Of a stretch of 64,000 nt of DNA, positions 21,617-32,519 are shown one piece after another (positions within the stretch are counted from its first letter, which is position 1; each line of letters begins with the position of its first letter). The notes under the pieces are model-generated. The model was not told the origin of the DNA and did no database searches. It worked only from the letters and a program-made list of their open reading frames with translations. Source of the stretch: Metallyticus violacea (Eukaryota > Arthropoda > Insecta > Mantodea > Metallyticidae); contig CM060831.1 of assembly GCA_030762175.1 (NCBI GenBank), positions 95,065,501 to 95,129,500 on the forward strand. Reading direction: 5' to 3'. The position numbers were made by a program, and so were the translations under genes.

Positions 21617-22823
21617 CTGCACAAAGAAAACTATCATGAAGGTCAGGATGTATAATGATACTTACAATTGCTACAGCCTTAATCTCTTAAGTGTACTTGA
21701 ATTGCTTTGGGCAACAATTGTCACCATATATGTTATATTGAAGGGAGAAGATTTCGCCAAAATGCTCTAAAGATTGTAGTACTGTACAGCTTATATTGAA
21801 ATGGGAACTATTAAATAATATGAAAAAAACATTTGATTTTCCATACTGGCTGATAGTACACACAGTTAGAAAATTCTTCTATGACATGTATATATGGGGA
21901 GAGTTTTATTAATCATCATAGTTATATTTAAAAACTTTGGTGACATAGTTATAGGGTATTAAAACAAAATTATTTCCTGTAAAATGTGAAAATTTTTAGC
22001 AAAGAATTATTTTTATTAGGGAAAGGAAAAAAAAGTTCTCATAAAATCAATAAACAATACTTAAAAATAAACTTCTTTATTGATTAAAATGTAAATTGGA
22101 ACTTGCACAGTGAAGCTAATAATATTAATCGATATCATTGTGTGATTCAGTTGAACTACACACTCTTAAAGCTTCATTTACTTTTCATAAATGTATAGAA
22201 CCAGTTTTGAGAACATTTAGTTCCCATTGTCAGCCAGGCTAAAGTTCAATTGTCGGATCATTCGTTGAGCTGTAGGGAATGTGCATTCTGCTCTGGTGGT
22301 GGTGTGATAAATTTGTAGTTTATGTTTTCATCTCCGGCAATGTCAAAGTTCATTAGATTGTCTTTGTATTTACAGATGTAGATTTCCTCTCAGGTTGCTA
22401 GTTCTGTAGGTCCTTGTACTGATTTTAATAATTTTGCTTCATTTATTATGTCGTGATTTTGTGTCCAAAAATGATATGCTAGTACCGATTTCTCTATTTG
22501 CATGTACTTTAATGTCCCTGAAATGTTCCTTTAACCATGTGCCTATGTTTCTCTTTATTTTTCCAAAGTACATTTTTTTCACCTTCTGCACAATTTATTT
22601 TGTAAACACTTGCTTTTTCCTCTTGTGGAATACTGTCATTAACATTATCTATCAGTAAGTTTTTAACATTAAACTGTTAATAACTCCACGTTTGTGTGCT
22701 GTGGGGTTAAAACGGTCAGCTTTGATGTGATTATCTGCATGTGTATTCTTTCTGTATATTCCAAATTCAAGATTTTCTTGACATTTCATTATTTTAATAT
22801 GTAGGAATGGCAACATTTTATCT

Positions 22824-24678
22824 ATAAACAAAGTAATACAGTTTTTTTCACACTAACTCCATTCGCTTACATAAAATTTGGAACATATGTTTTGGGAGCG
22901 ATCCCTCCCATCTTCAGCCTGTTGACAAACTGTTGTTAAACCTGGCAGTTGGGTCTCTTGATGTTCTTGTGGCGGCATCTGTTGGTTCTATTAGGAATTT
23001 GCTGAGTTCATCCAATGGAGGGAAATCGAAATTCATCAAATTATCCTTATTTTTTGTAATGAAAATGTTTTCCCAAGTGGAAAGTTCTATTGCATTATGA
23101 AGTTGTTTAAGTAGTTTTATCTCTGGTTTAATTTCATGATTTTTATTCCAAAAGTGCGCTGCTATTGCTGATTAATCAATTTGTTTTAAGCGAATATTTC
23201 TGAAGTGTTCTTTTTTCCGGATTCCCAAATTCCTCTTCGTTTTTCAAATGTATTTTTTGTCGCACTCTGCACATTCTATTTCGTAAATACCTGACTTTTG
23301 TTCTGTTGGCATGTAGTCCTTTACTCTGCAACCTAATAAGTTCTTTATATTAAAATTGTTCTTTGGGGCTAACATAATTCCTTGTTGTTTGAATATCTTT
23401 TTGAACTTATTGTGATAAATTGGGTGGTATGTGAAACTTTTGAATTTGTACTTTTCTTTTGCACTTTTAAGAGTGGAAACATCTCTTATTACCTTTTGTT
23501 TTTTGGTTTTATTGATGATTTTTATTACTGTGTCTTTGTTGTATCCATTAGTTTCTCCTATCTTTATGATTTGTTGGTATTCCAATTTGTACTTGTATTT
23601 TTCTACCAAATCTTGTGAATTTTTGACACTCAAACTTTGGTATTTTTTCAAGGATTTGAAAATGTCGGTTAATTTTTTTGCTAACAAGTATGTTGGTGAA
23701 TTGATATTATTGATTATGGGTCTCATGCTGTTGTCTTTTTTGTGTAATTTAGGAAGTGCATACATTCTAGGTAATACTGGGTTGCTATGTGTGAGTTTTT
23801 GTTTTTCAGTAGTGGACAGTATTTTTATTTCATCTAATGTTTTATTCAAGTTTTTAGTGCAGGTTTTTAGTGGATTCTCTGTAATTGGTTTATAATCTTG
23901 ACCTTTTAACATGGTTTCTATCCTGTTTATGTAGTCTTCTTGGTTCAAAATGGCGATTTTATTGCCTTTATCTGTTTTTGTGAATACTACTGGTTTTTCT
24001 TTCAGTTGTTTTATTATGTTTATGTAGTTCAACAATTACATAAACATAATAAAGATATTCAAAGAACAAGGAATTATGTTAGCCCCAAAGAACAATTTTA
24101 ATATAAAGAACTTATTAGGTTGCAGAGTAAAGGACTACATGCCAACAGAACAAAAGTCAGGTATTTACGAAATAGAATGTGCAGAGTGCGACAAAAAATA
24201 CATTTGAAAAACGAAGAGGAATTTGGGAATCCGGAAAAAAGAACACTTCAGAAATATTCGCTTAAAACAAATTGATAAATCAGCAATAGCAGCGCACTTT
24301 TGGAATAAAAATCATGAAATTAAACCAGAGATAAAACTACTTAAACAACTTCATAATGCAATAGAACTTTCCACTTGGGAAAACATTTTCATTACAAAAA
24401 ATAAGGATAATTTGATGAATTTCGATTTCCCTCCATTGGATGAACTCAGCAAATTCCTAATAGAACCAACAGATGCCGCCACAAGAACATCAAGAGACCC
24501 AACTGCCAGGTTTAACAACAGTTTGTCAACAGGCTGAAGATGGGAGGGATCGCTCCCAAAACATATGTTCCAAATTTTATGTAAGCGAATGGAGTTAGTG
24601 TGAAAAAAAACTGTATTACTTTGTTTATATATATATACCACTCCATTGTCAACAGTTTCGTAAGTACACTTAATTGAG
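22824..24678. mobile_element. PLE-2 palindromic insertion inside PLE-1
   Basis: The insertion is bounded by the 12-bp direct repeat aacattttatct (22,812-22,823 and 24,679-24,690). Long inverted arms of about 575 bp (22,823-23,398 and 24,053-24,629) surround a 650-bp single-copy part. The minus-strand frame 24,035-23,244 (263 codons) holds VFTKTDKGNKIAIL, MYALPKLHKKDNSMRPI, FTYHP and SGIYEIECAECDKKYI, then a TGA where other copies have Gly of YIG. Both arms end in hammerhead-like sequences whose GAAAC reads AAAAC. A 49-bp tail with motif X follows the right arm only. Confidence 0.88.
24534..24572 (+). ncRNA. Hammerhead-like motif HH5, G12 lost, mirrored at 22,881-22,917
   Basis: Core CUGAAGA, stem II GGGAG-GGAUCG-CUCCC (five pairs), then AAAAC instead of GAAAC, AUAU, GUU. 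The same sequence is present inverted in the left arm. Loss of the core G predicts loss of cleavage. Confidence 0.5.
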
Positions 24679-25594
24679 AACATTTTATCTGTTTCTATTT
24701 TGTATGTAAATGATATGTTTATATCTTGTATATTCAAAAGTTTTAAGGCATCATCAATGAGTTTTTTGTTAACTATGGCCAATATATTGTCTACATATCT
24801 GTACCATACCTTAAATATGTATGGAAAAGCTATGTTGAGGTGTGTTTCAAATCTATCATAAAGAGGTTAGCTAGAAATGGAGATAAGGGGCTGCCCATTG
24901 TAAGTCCTACTTGTTGTTTATAAAATTTTCCTTTAAAAGTAAAAAAAGGCTTGGTTTATGCAAATTTCTGTCAGTTTGATGTATTCTTTTATGTGTGTAT
25001 CCTTAATTCCACTTGTTTTAAGCTAATCATATAGATAAATCAGGAATTTTTCATTTGGTATGCTTGAAAACAGAGATTCTACATCAAAAGAGTGTTAGAG
25101 GGATGTAATTTTTCTCCTCAATTTTTTCTTTTAACTGATATGAATTGTTTATACTCCTGCTTTGAAATTTTGGTAATGTCTTGAATCTATTAGCTAACCA
25201 TTTTACTAAATAGTAAGATGGAGTATTGATGTTCTTAATGATGGGATGCATACCATTTCCAGTCTTGTGAATTTTGGTAAACCATATATCTTAGCTATTC
25301 TAGGGTTGCTCTGTTTTATTTTGTATATTGTTTCCTTTGGAATGATTGTACATGTTTTCAGAACCTGGACACAAAACCACGACATAATAAATAAACCAAA
25401 ATTATTCAAATCAGTACAAGGACCTACGGAACTAGCAATCTGGGAGAAAATCTACATCTGCAAATACAAAAATAGTCTAATGAACTTTGACATTGCTGGA
25501 GATAAAACATAAACTACAAATTTATCACACCGCCACCAGAGCAGAATACACATTCCCACAGTTCAACGAATGATTCGACAGTTGAACTTTAGCC

Positions 25595-25635
25595 TGGCTG
25601 AAGATGGGAACTAAATGTTCTGGAAACCAGTTTCA
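25595..25635 (+). ncRNA. Hammerhead ribozyme-like motif HH6
   Basis: Stem I UGG/UCA, core CUGAAGA, stem II GGAAC-UAAAU-GUUCU (five pairs with one G-U), core GAAAC, CA, GUU cleavage site. All core residues are intact; stem I is weak. It is followed by aagtaagtgaagctttaaga, the PLE-1 terminal sequence. Confidence 0.6.
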
Positions 25636-25970
25636 TTCATTTATGAAAAGTAAGTGAAGCTTTAAGAGTGTGTAGTTCAACTGAATACATATAATGATTG
25701 ATACAATACATACAATTGATATCATACAATGATATCAATTAAACTTGTTTATGTTCATTAATGTGACTAAGTATGTCTAAAACATAAGAAAAATTAATTA
25801 TACTAACAAATTAAGCCAAATATACCAAATAGTGATTGCAATTTACTACAACTACTGTTGTGCGTAACAAACTAAAGTCTTTATACCAGTACTCAAAGAC
25901 TAATTTTACACTTATTAAACAATGCTGTGTCTTCCATACTTGAGCAGTTTTCATGGGTCTACCTTTTACA

Positions 25971-26015
25971 TCAGTGGTTGTTAAACTTTATGAGTTTGAA
26001 AACTTTATTTTGTAC
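25971..26015 (+). mobile_element. Possible solitary hAT terminal repeat
   Basis: cagtggttgttaaactttat resembles the CAGKGGTTCTCAAACTTT termini of hAT elements. No partner end or 8-bp duplication was found. Confidence 0.3.
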
Positions 26016-26687
26016 ATAGTGAATTTTGCTGGACCCCTAACCATTAACCTTATATTTTGGCTTAGTATAAATTATGAAAACATTTTCATGTATACAAGCT
26101 ATTTGTTATTCACTATATAAATTATTACAAATGCATATTTAGTTTACAAATTTTACAAAAATTACTTTTGTTAGAAATAAAACAAGTTATAATTACAAAA
26201 ATGTTAATGAAAATTAAAATTATTGCTCTTTTGTATGGTAAGGATAGGACTGTTTCCTTGCCAGTACTGGCTCAATATCTGAAACATGTATGCTTAAGTC
26301 TGTTTGACATCCAATCAATTTTAATACTTGCTTTTCATGTAAGCAAAACTAGAAAAGTGTTTTTAAAATCAAATATGTTGCGCAGAAGAGCTATTTCTCC
26401 ATAACTTTAAGAGTATGGTCTAATACGTGAAACTTCATTTGATTGATGGGAGACATTCTTCTCTGATGATGCCCAAAAGAACAGCTACAACGGTTCTTAA
26501 CTTTTTTGGGCCTGCACCCCCCTTTTTGTCCACAAATTAATCCATGCCCCCTCATTCTAGGCCTAATGATTTATTGATGTACAAATGTTTTGTTGCACTG
26601 TTAGGGTTAATAAATCTAATTCAATTAATATTTTAGAATATTTTAATTATTACAGGTATTAAAAATACTAATATTCGTTTTATGACC

Positions 26688-27005
26688 ACCTCCTTGGTAT
26701 AGTGGTAAGCGTTAATGACTGCTGGCCGGGAGGCCTGGGTTCGATTCCCGGTACCTATTTATGAAGTTTTCTAAGTTAAGGAGGTCTGGAACAGGGTCCA
26801 TTCAGCCCCATGGGGATAATTGGGAAGTTGTCTGATGGAGAGGTGGCATTCTTCGATCATGAAAGCCGCATTATAGGCAACCAGTGGGGTGCCCATCACA
26901 TGCCTCCCCCCTTGCAAAATTGCCTTCTATCAATGCAGTAGAAGATGCAGAGGTCGCCGCAGCAGGAAAAGGCTCACCCTGGTCTGTAGTGCCACATGAG
27001 AAGAG
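26688..27005 (+). mobile_element. SINE-C, tRNA-derived
   Basis: The head ctccttggtatagtggtaag with B box gggttcgattcccggt is tRNA-like. The body continues through ggtctggaacagggtccatt and gcagaggtcgccgcagcagg, and is much more GC-rich than its surroundings. It lies inside the hAT element and appears once in the window. Confidence 0.75.
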
Positions 27006-27235
27006 GAAGAGAGAATATTTGATTTGCTGATAGAACATTTTAATTTAATTAAAGGTGCTTTATAGGCCTACATTATGTAGGATTCTACCCCTCACTGTAG
27101 TTACAATTTCAAGCCATAACATTTGGTTTTATTTCTTAGGAACACAATTAACGAAAGGACACTGTTTTTCTTTCACTAATTTTTGAATATTTGGTTCCAA
27201 CATTAATACACACCTCAGATCACACTCAATATCCA

Positions 27236-27473
27236 TTGGTCCTGGTGGTATAGTGGTTACCATACTTGCCTCCTAAACCCAAGATCGCAGGTTCAAACCC
27301 GGCCAGGACTAATGGATTTTTTCGGCCATAAAAATCCTAAGTATGACTTCCTTCAGAAGGGAAGTAAAGCCGTGGGTCCCATGTCATACACTTACGGCAC
27401 AAAAAAAAACCTCAAGCCTGAAAGAGAGACCTCTGAGCAAAAATTTCGTTTCACGCCCTGAGATATAAATCAG

Positions 27474-27509
<36 letters not shown>
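27236..27509 (+). mobile_element. SINE-A copy 3, splitting the hAT transposase
   Basis: Full tRNA-like head (ggtcctggtggtatagtggt) and B box (ggttcaaacccggcc), a 3' end shortened compared with copy 2, then a run of more than 30 A. A perfect 11-bp duplication ctcaatatcca is at 27,225-27,235 and 27,510-27,520. The long pure A run suggests a recent insertion. Confidence 0.93.
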
Positions 27510-27511
<2 letters not shown>

Positions 27512-29374
27512 CAATATCCAGCTGTGCTTGGTATTTTGATTTGATGTAGGCCAGCATGGAAAACCCAGACTCCATAGATATGTTGACAAAAACTGCATCA
27601 ACAACCTTGCAGCTTCTATAGCAATTGTGGATACATAGGAAAATAACTTAACCAAAATTTTCAATAGTCATCTTTGAGAACTCCACTTTTGCTTGAGAAG
27701 CATATTTTAGGTTGATTGCATGCTCCTGAAGGGAGTCAGGAAGCAAGTTTACTTCTATTTTGAATGAATCTTATGTCAACTGAAATCCCCATTTATCTGA
27801 AGAAATATCTGGAAAGTAGCGTACAATTTCACTTTTCAAGAATGCCAAATTGTCTGAAACCAAGATATTCAATTCACTTTACAAATTAAGTGGAAGATTT
27901 TATGTGTCATCAAGAAGTTCATTGAGATGTGGGAAGAATGTAAAGTTAGGTTCTGAACTCTGGAGGCAACGTTGCCACAAAGGTATTTTTTCCAGAAAAC
28001 CTTTCATTGCATCATAAGCCTTCAATAAGTTGTTCTTTCCTTGCAGTTTCAAATTCAAAAGGTTGATCCATTCAGAGAAGCCTGATAAGTATGCCAAGTG
28101 GTGGATACATTTACCATCTTACCTGTAAATTATATGTATAAATCATTTTATTTGAATTCATACAAAATGCTTCCACTTCAGATTCTAGATTGAATAGCCA
28201 AGTGAGCACATTACCTCTTGAGAATCAACAAACTTCGGTGTGCTACAGAAGAGTTAGTAGGTCACTTTAAACTCTTGATATAAAACCTCAAAAAGTCACT
28301 AGATTTCACATAGTTCATTATTTCAATTCCTAATTTCATAACATTTTAAATGTTACAGACAAAGTTTTGTCTGTGTATGATACATTTAGAACCAATGAGA
28401 ACCTTCCCCTCCTCTTTTGTTTTGTTTTTTCTCCCTCCAACTGAACAATTCCAGAACGACATCCTGTCATGGCTTGTGTGTCATCAGTACATGTTCTATC
28501 AATTTTCTCCCAAGGAATAAATTTTGTGGTTGTCTGGGAAAATAATATTTACTCCATGAAGTGTTTGTTGTTAATATATATCTAAAGTAAAACAGCAACG
28601 AAGATATAAGTTTAAAGCATAAAATTTTCCGGGCTGGCCCATCCATGATCTTCTCTTACTAATGTAGGACCCACATGCTACCATTACTACAGTAGAGAGG
28701 AAATGTGCATAAGGTATAATTAAGAGCTAATTGGTTATACATTGCTGTTTCCATGCATTTTATGTTTTAAAAGTTGACCAGTAGAAGGGAAAATGGTAAA
28801 TAATTATGACATTTTCTTTGGGGGGTAGGGGCCAGCCCACCTGGCCCTTATTGACAGGTCACCTCTGCTATACCATCTTTTCTTTGGTAACAATTAGGTA
28901 TGATTAGCACCACTAAATATGATATTCACTCAAACAACTGAAATCAATAACAAACCTCAATTGCCCGTTCTGTAGAGTGTGGCCTGCAACCAGAAACCAC
29001 AGTAAAAGTATTCCCTGTGAGCACTGCTTGTCTGCTTCCAACATAGGGATCTAGCAATATTGGGACAAACTATTTAGGTACAGGACAGTGTAAACAAGAT
29101 GTGTGCCTGAATGCAGTACATCCAGCAGAGACAGAGAGAATTATGTTTACGGAATTTGGGAATCCACACAGTGAAACTTTTGTTAATCTTATTTTGATTT
29201 AAAGTAAAACAGAGAGAATTATTTAAGAATTTATACAAAATGGTTTCTGTTCTCACAACTTTTTTTTTTTATTTTTTTGAAATTCATTAATATTTTTCAT
29301 TTCTCATCACCCCTCCCCTAAAATTCTCAAATGCCTCCCCAGGAGGGCACACCCCCCAGATTGAGAACTCCTGT

Positions 29375-31160
29375 AATTAGATCATGGTCCAACAAGCCTG
29401 GAAATTAATCTGAACATTTCATTTGCACTGCAATTAACAACTATATTTTTTTTTAAATTGTCTTTAGTCATATGCCTATGTTTGTGACTAAAGATTAATT
29501 ATATGCTGAAAAGTATCTTTTAACATTGCAGAATGTGACAGAACAGTATTTAAAGTGTGACACAATTGGCAGTTCTTTGCAGGCAGAAAACCAAAATGAG
29601 CTCTTATATAAACTAAGCTTCTTCACTGACCTGGTTCTTACCCCTTTTTCACAAAATGTGCACATTATTATTTTTCTATCTGCAGTGTAAATTTTTGGAA
29701 GAATGTTCACCCCAAATTTTAATTTTGAACTAAATGATAATTCATCTTTGAGCATTGAAAATGTTTCTCAAAATAGCCACAAAAAACTCTCCTTAAAACA
29801 AGACTGTGTAAAACACTTTCTTTGTTTCTTTCAACATTTTTCACTAGCTTCCAACTTACTTTATCACTTCAATGCTAAGAAATTAAAATGAAAAAGCAAC
29901 CTCATAGTGCACAGTAAGCCAAGCCCATGGCTGCCAGCAACAAAACCATTGATCCTGATAAAAATACTGACCAAATCAAGCCAAAGCGAGATGAAATCAA
30001 AAAAATAAATAAAGATCTCATCGAGAAGCAAGTGCTACTTAAAGATAATTAAAAAAAACTGAAAATATAGAAAACATGCCAGTTTTATGCCAAATAAATA
30101 ACATGAATTAATTGCAAACATCTCCAAAACATGCTAAATTAAACTAGGTTCTCAAGAAATGCTAAAATAATTGACCAGTTTTTAAATATACCAGTTCAGT
30201 AAAAACATACATTTGCATGAGCATTCTCATACTTATTACTGATAATGTCTAAAAATGAATACACCTTTACACATGGTGTTCAACTTTGCAGACTCTATAC
30301 CAGTTGCCACCTCTCCCAAAGACCAAATGTTGGCTCTGAAAAATTCATTATACTAATTCTGATCACTGCTAGATTTCACGTTTTAGTTTAAGACATACTG
30401 TCTCCATGGACCAAAAAAGTTACAAAGCTTATCAGACTATGAAGAGTAATATTGTGTACAGAAAACAAATAGTTACAAAAATAGCTGTACTCAATGTGTT
30501 AAAAAAATCCAATGCATCTGGAAGACATCTAAAGTATTGTGTTATTAAAAACTATGCATTACAGAGCAGATTATCAAGTCAGTCAATGGCTGTAGTTTCA
30601 TAGTTATACTGGCATAAAAAGCTTGAAATTCAGACATGAACATTCCAAATATCTTTTCAACTACATTGCAGCTTCAGGATAAGCTGTAATTTAATTTGGT
30701 GTATCTCTACTACCTTTAGAAGAAGAAGATACTTTAGCACTGTTTGTAGATACTATACCAATCTGTAATTTAATTTGGTGAATCTAGAAAAAATAAAACC
30801 AAAGATACTTTAGCACTGTTTGTACACATACACCTAAAATCAGCCTGTGACAATGTTTTTGGAGATATAAGCTAATATATCTCCATGCATATTCACAAGG
30901 TTTAGGGAGTGTTGTCACTGTTTTGCATCATAAAAATTGTTGAAAACGGTGACTACAAACTTCATTACATGTTTGTACTGCCTGATCAAATTAAGCTGAA
31001 ATTTCTGAGATTCCTAGCCTTTCCTAGACTGTTTCAGCTTTCATTGCAATCCTTGTCATTCTTGTTCTGTCTGCACTAGTGTCTCATAAATCAGAGAAAG
31101 TCTTCTGTATCTAACAGAGAAAGAAAACAGTAAAGTCAAGTATCAGGTCTGGGTATTGGG
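29375..31160. other. Mostly unassigned intronic DNA
   Basis: A minus-strand frame at 29,755-29,495 contains KFGVNILPKIYTADRKIIMC with a CxxC pair, vaguely like the N-terminal zinc finger of a hAT/CGGBP1-type protein, but the match is weak. At 30,680-30,830 a unit of about 85 bp (containing ctgtaatttaatttggtg and gatactttagcactgtttgt) is duplicated in tandem. No exon was recognised. Confidence 0.35.
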
Positions 31161-31163
31161 CAC

Positions 31164-31480
31164 CTATTCCGAATCCATGTATATCCATATATTCATGGCA
31201 AAATGAATTAGATGTACTGGGGCATCATGCAGCAACCACATTTCATGATGGACTTTCAAAGGCATCACTTCCAGCATCTCAAGTAAATGTTTACCATGAA
31301 GAAATGTTAGGTATATGTCATCAGTAAGCCACAAAGGTAATAGGTAAGGGTCCAATTACATGGCCATTTATAATAATCTATATCCACATGTGTTGATGGT
31401 TGTCATATAAAGGACTTTTCTTGAACCCATACAATGGCTATTTCTGGGTTTGAAAATGCCAAGGTACACTTATTAAAAAA
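31164..31480 (-). pseudogene. DDE transposase remnant M4 (Tc1/mariner-like)
   Basis: On the minus strand a block reads GPYLLP-like LDPYLLPLWLTDDIYLTFLH, then LLEMLEVMPLKVHHEMWLLH and DAPVHLIHF. This matches the pattern of insect DDE transposases (P-x-L-P, Y-x-x-F-L, L-x-x-V-P-L, M-W-x-x-H-D-G-A-P-A-H-F), with the Gly of H-D-G-A lost. Upstream frames contain IAIVWVQEKSF in decayed form. The third catalytic region is not found downstream, so the piece is truncated. It differs from the mariner families at 0.6, 18 and 60 kb. Confidence 0.6.
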
Positions 31481-32519
31481 AATATGATAAGGTGTAGGAA
31501 GTGAGGTACCAGAATAGTTTCTCCAAACAGCCATTAACGAAAGTTGATAGCAGAAATTAAGTCAATCAATTCTATCAATGGCCCTTCTAATGGCAGTGGG
31601 GATAAATATTATGGACAACTTGTCATGCTGACATGTGATTTATATGTCGGGTGTGTGCAACATTTTGCAGGCTGGTCTACAAAATGCCAAAATATCATTT
31701 CTTCCAAGTCTTGTTTACAGCACCTCTGTGAAAGTCCGTGAAGTCATTTGTTAGGACCCAACTGCCTGTAAATGTGTTTCATTCTTAGAAACAGTTTGAG
31801 CTGGGTAATACTTGTTTAGGAAACTAATGATAGAGCCAGCAACCTTCTTTTGTACTCTTCCCTAATGAGATGTACCTTTGTGCACACGTTCATAATAGTT
31901 TATTCCCAGTTGATGATCATCACATAAGTGAAGAATATATTAAAAAATGAACTCTAGTACATCCAGAGCCAAGCAAGTTGTTGGCCTATATGAATCCTCC
32001 GTGTTTCAGAGGTCCTAGCATGTAAACAATTCATTTCCATATATGGTATGTTAACAAAATATTACCAAATTGATATATCAAAATAAAGTATTCAATGGAC
32101 ATAAGAAGAGAAGTATATTAAATTATATGAGACAAGTTTAAAGAGGCTCTAAATCTCTCACTTCTATTAGCCAATACTTCTCCATTCAACTACCATTTAA
32201 ATACCATAGAATGTTGTAACATTTATTTATTTATACCTGTATGTAGAGTAGAATGTCTGTGTGTATTTTAGGTGTTAGTATGAGTATGCATTTTATCCTA
32301 TGTTATCTTATGTTCTTTAATCAATATTAATAAAACATAATACAGATACTCTCTAGGTTCAGAAACCAAATTAGGCTATGGAACATTTTGGATAAACCAG
32401 CTCATTCCCGTCTTTGACCCTTTTTGCCAGGCGTGACTCCTCTAGGAGGTTGGTGGTTTATGCTATCCACAAAAATTTCAATATTTAATTCCCAATAACT
32501 ATTACTTAATGCATTTTTA

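Larger units (their letters stand above)
22091..25745 (-). mobile_element. PLE-1 copy with RT, invaded by PLE-2, inverted 5' extension
   Basis: The outer element is a PLE-1 on the minus strand. From high to low coordinate: IAKIYGLPKF (25.3 kb), VGLTMGSPLSPFLANLFM (24.9 kb), then VWYRYVDNILAI (24.8 kb; the second catalytic Asp of YVDD is Asn). The reading frame then breaks at a 12-bp repeat, resumes after the inserted PLE-2 with KMLPFLHIKIM and GIYRKNTHADNHIKAD, and runs to the 3' end (22,125-22,260) and tail motif Y (22,091-22,120). On the right, 25,360-25,740 is an inverted (plus-strand) piece of the same family with the end of the frame and a hammerhead motif. It is inactive through stops and the insertion. 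Confidence 0.8.
26488..29373 (-). mobile_element. hAT element with ZBED5-type transposase remnant
   Basis: The left end caacggttcttaac and right end (minus strand caggagttctcaatct) are imperfect terminal inverted repeats of hAT type. On the minus strand, 28,290-27,100 encodes the C-terminal half of a ZBED5/GTF2IRD2-like hAT transposase: HTEVC...SRGNVLTWLFNLESEVEAF, then MAYLSGFSEWINLLNLKLQG, IPLWQRCLQSSEPNFTFFPH, MESGFSMLAYIKSKYQAQLD and, beyond a SINE, CDLRCVLMLEPNIQKLVKEK. The last two are the hAT C-terminal dimerisation region. Stops and frameshifts interrupt it, and the N-terminal BED finger was not found. A SINE-A and a SINE-C are inserted. No matching 8-bp target duplication was seen. 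Confidence 0.75.

Noticed and set aside
22200..22245. Another hammerhead motif at the 3' end of the outer PLE-1
   Set aside because: The minus strand gives CUGACAA and CAAAAC, so both core boxes are altered; it is only a remnant.
23382..23895. Open frames of 78 and 154 codons on the plus strand
   Set aside because: They are the antisense of the PLE-2 reading frame, which has recognisable protein motifs on the minus strand.
24351..24782. 143-codon minus-strand frame as one gene
   Set aside because: It joins the antisense of the plus-strand PLE-2 arm to the end of the PLE-1 reverse transcriptase across the insertion border, so it is a chimera created by nesting.
26686..26760. Genuine tRNA gene
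   Set aside because: The A and B box regions look tRNA-like but the acceptor stem does not close and a SINE body follows. The same holds for the heads at 18,921, 27,236, 57,982 and 60,153.
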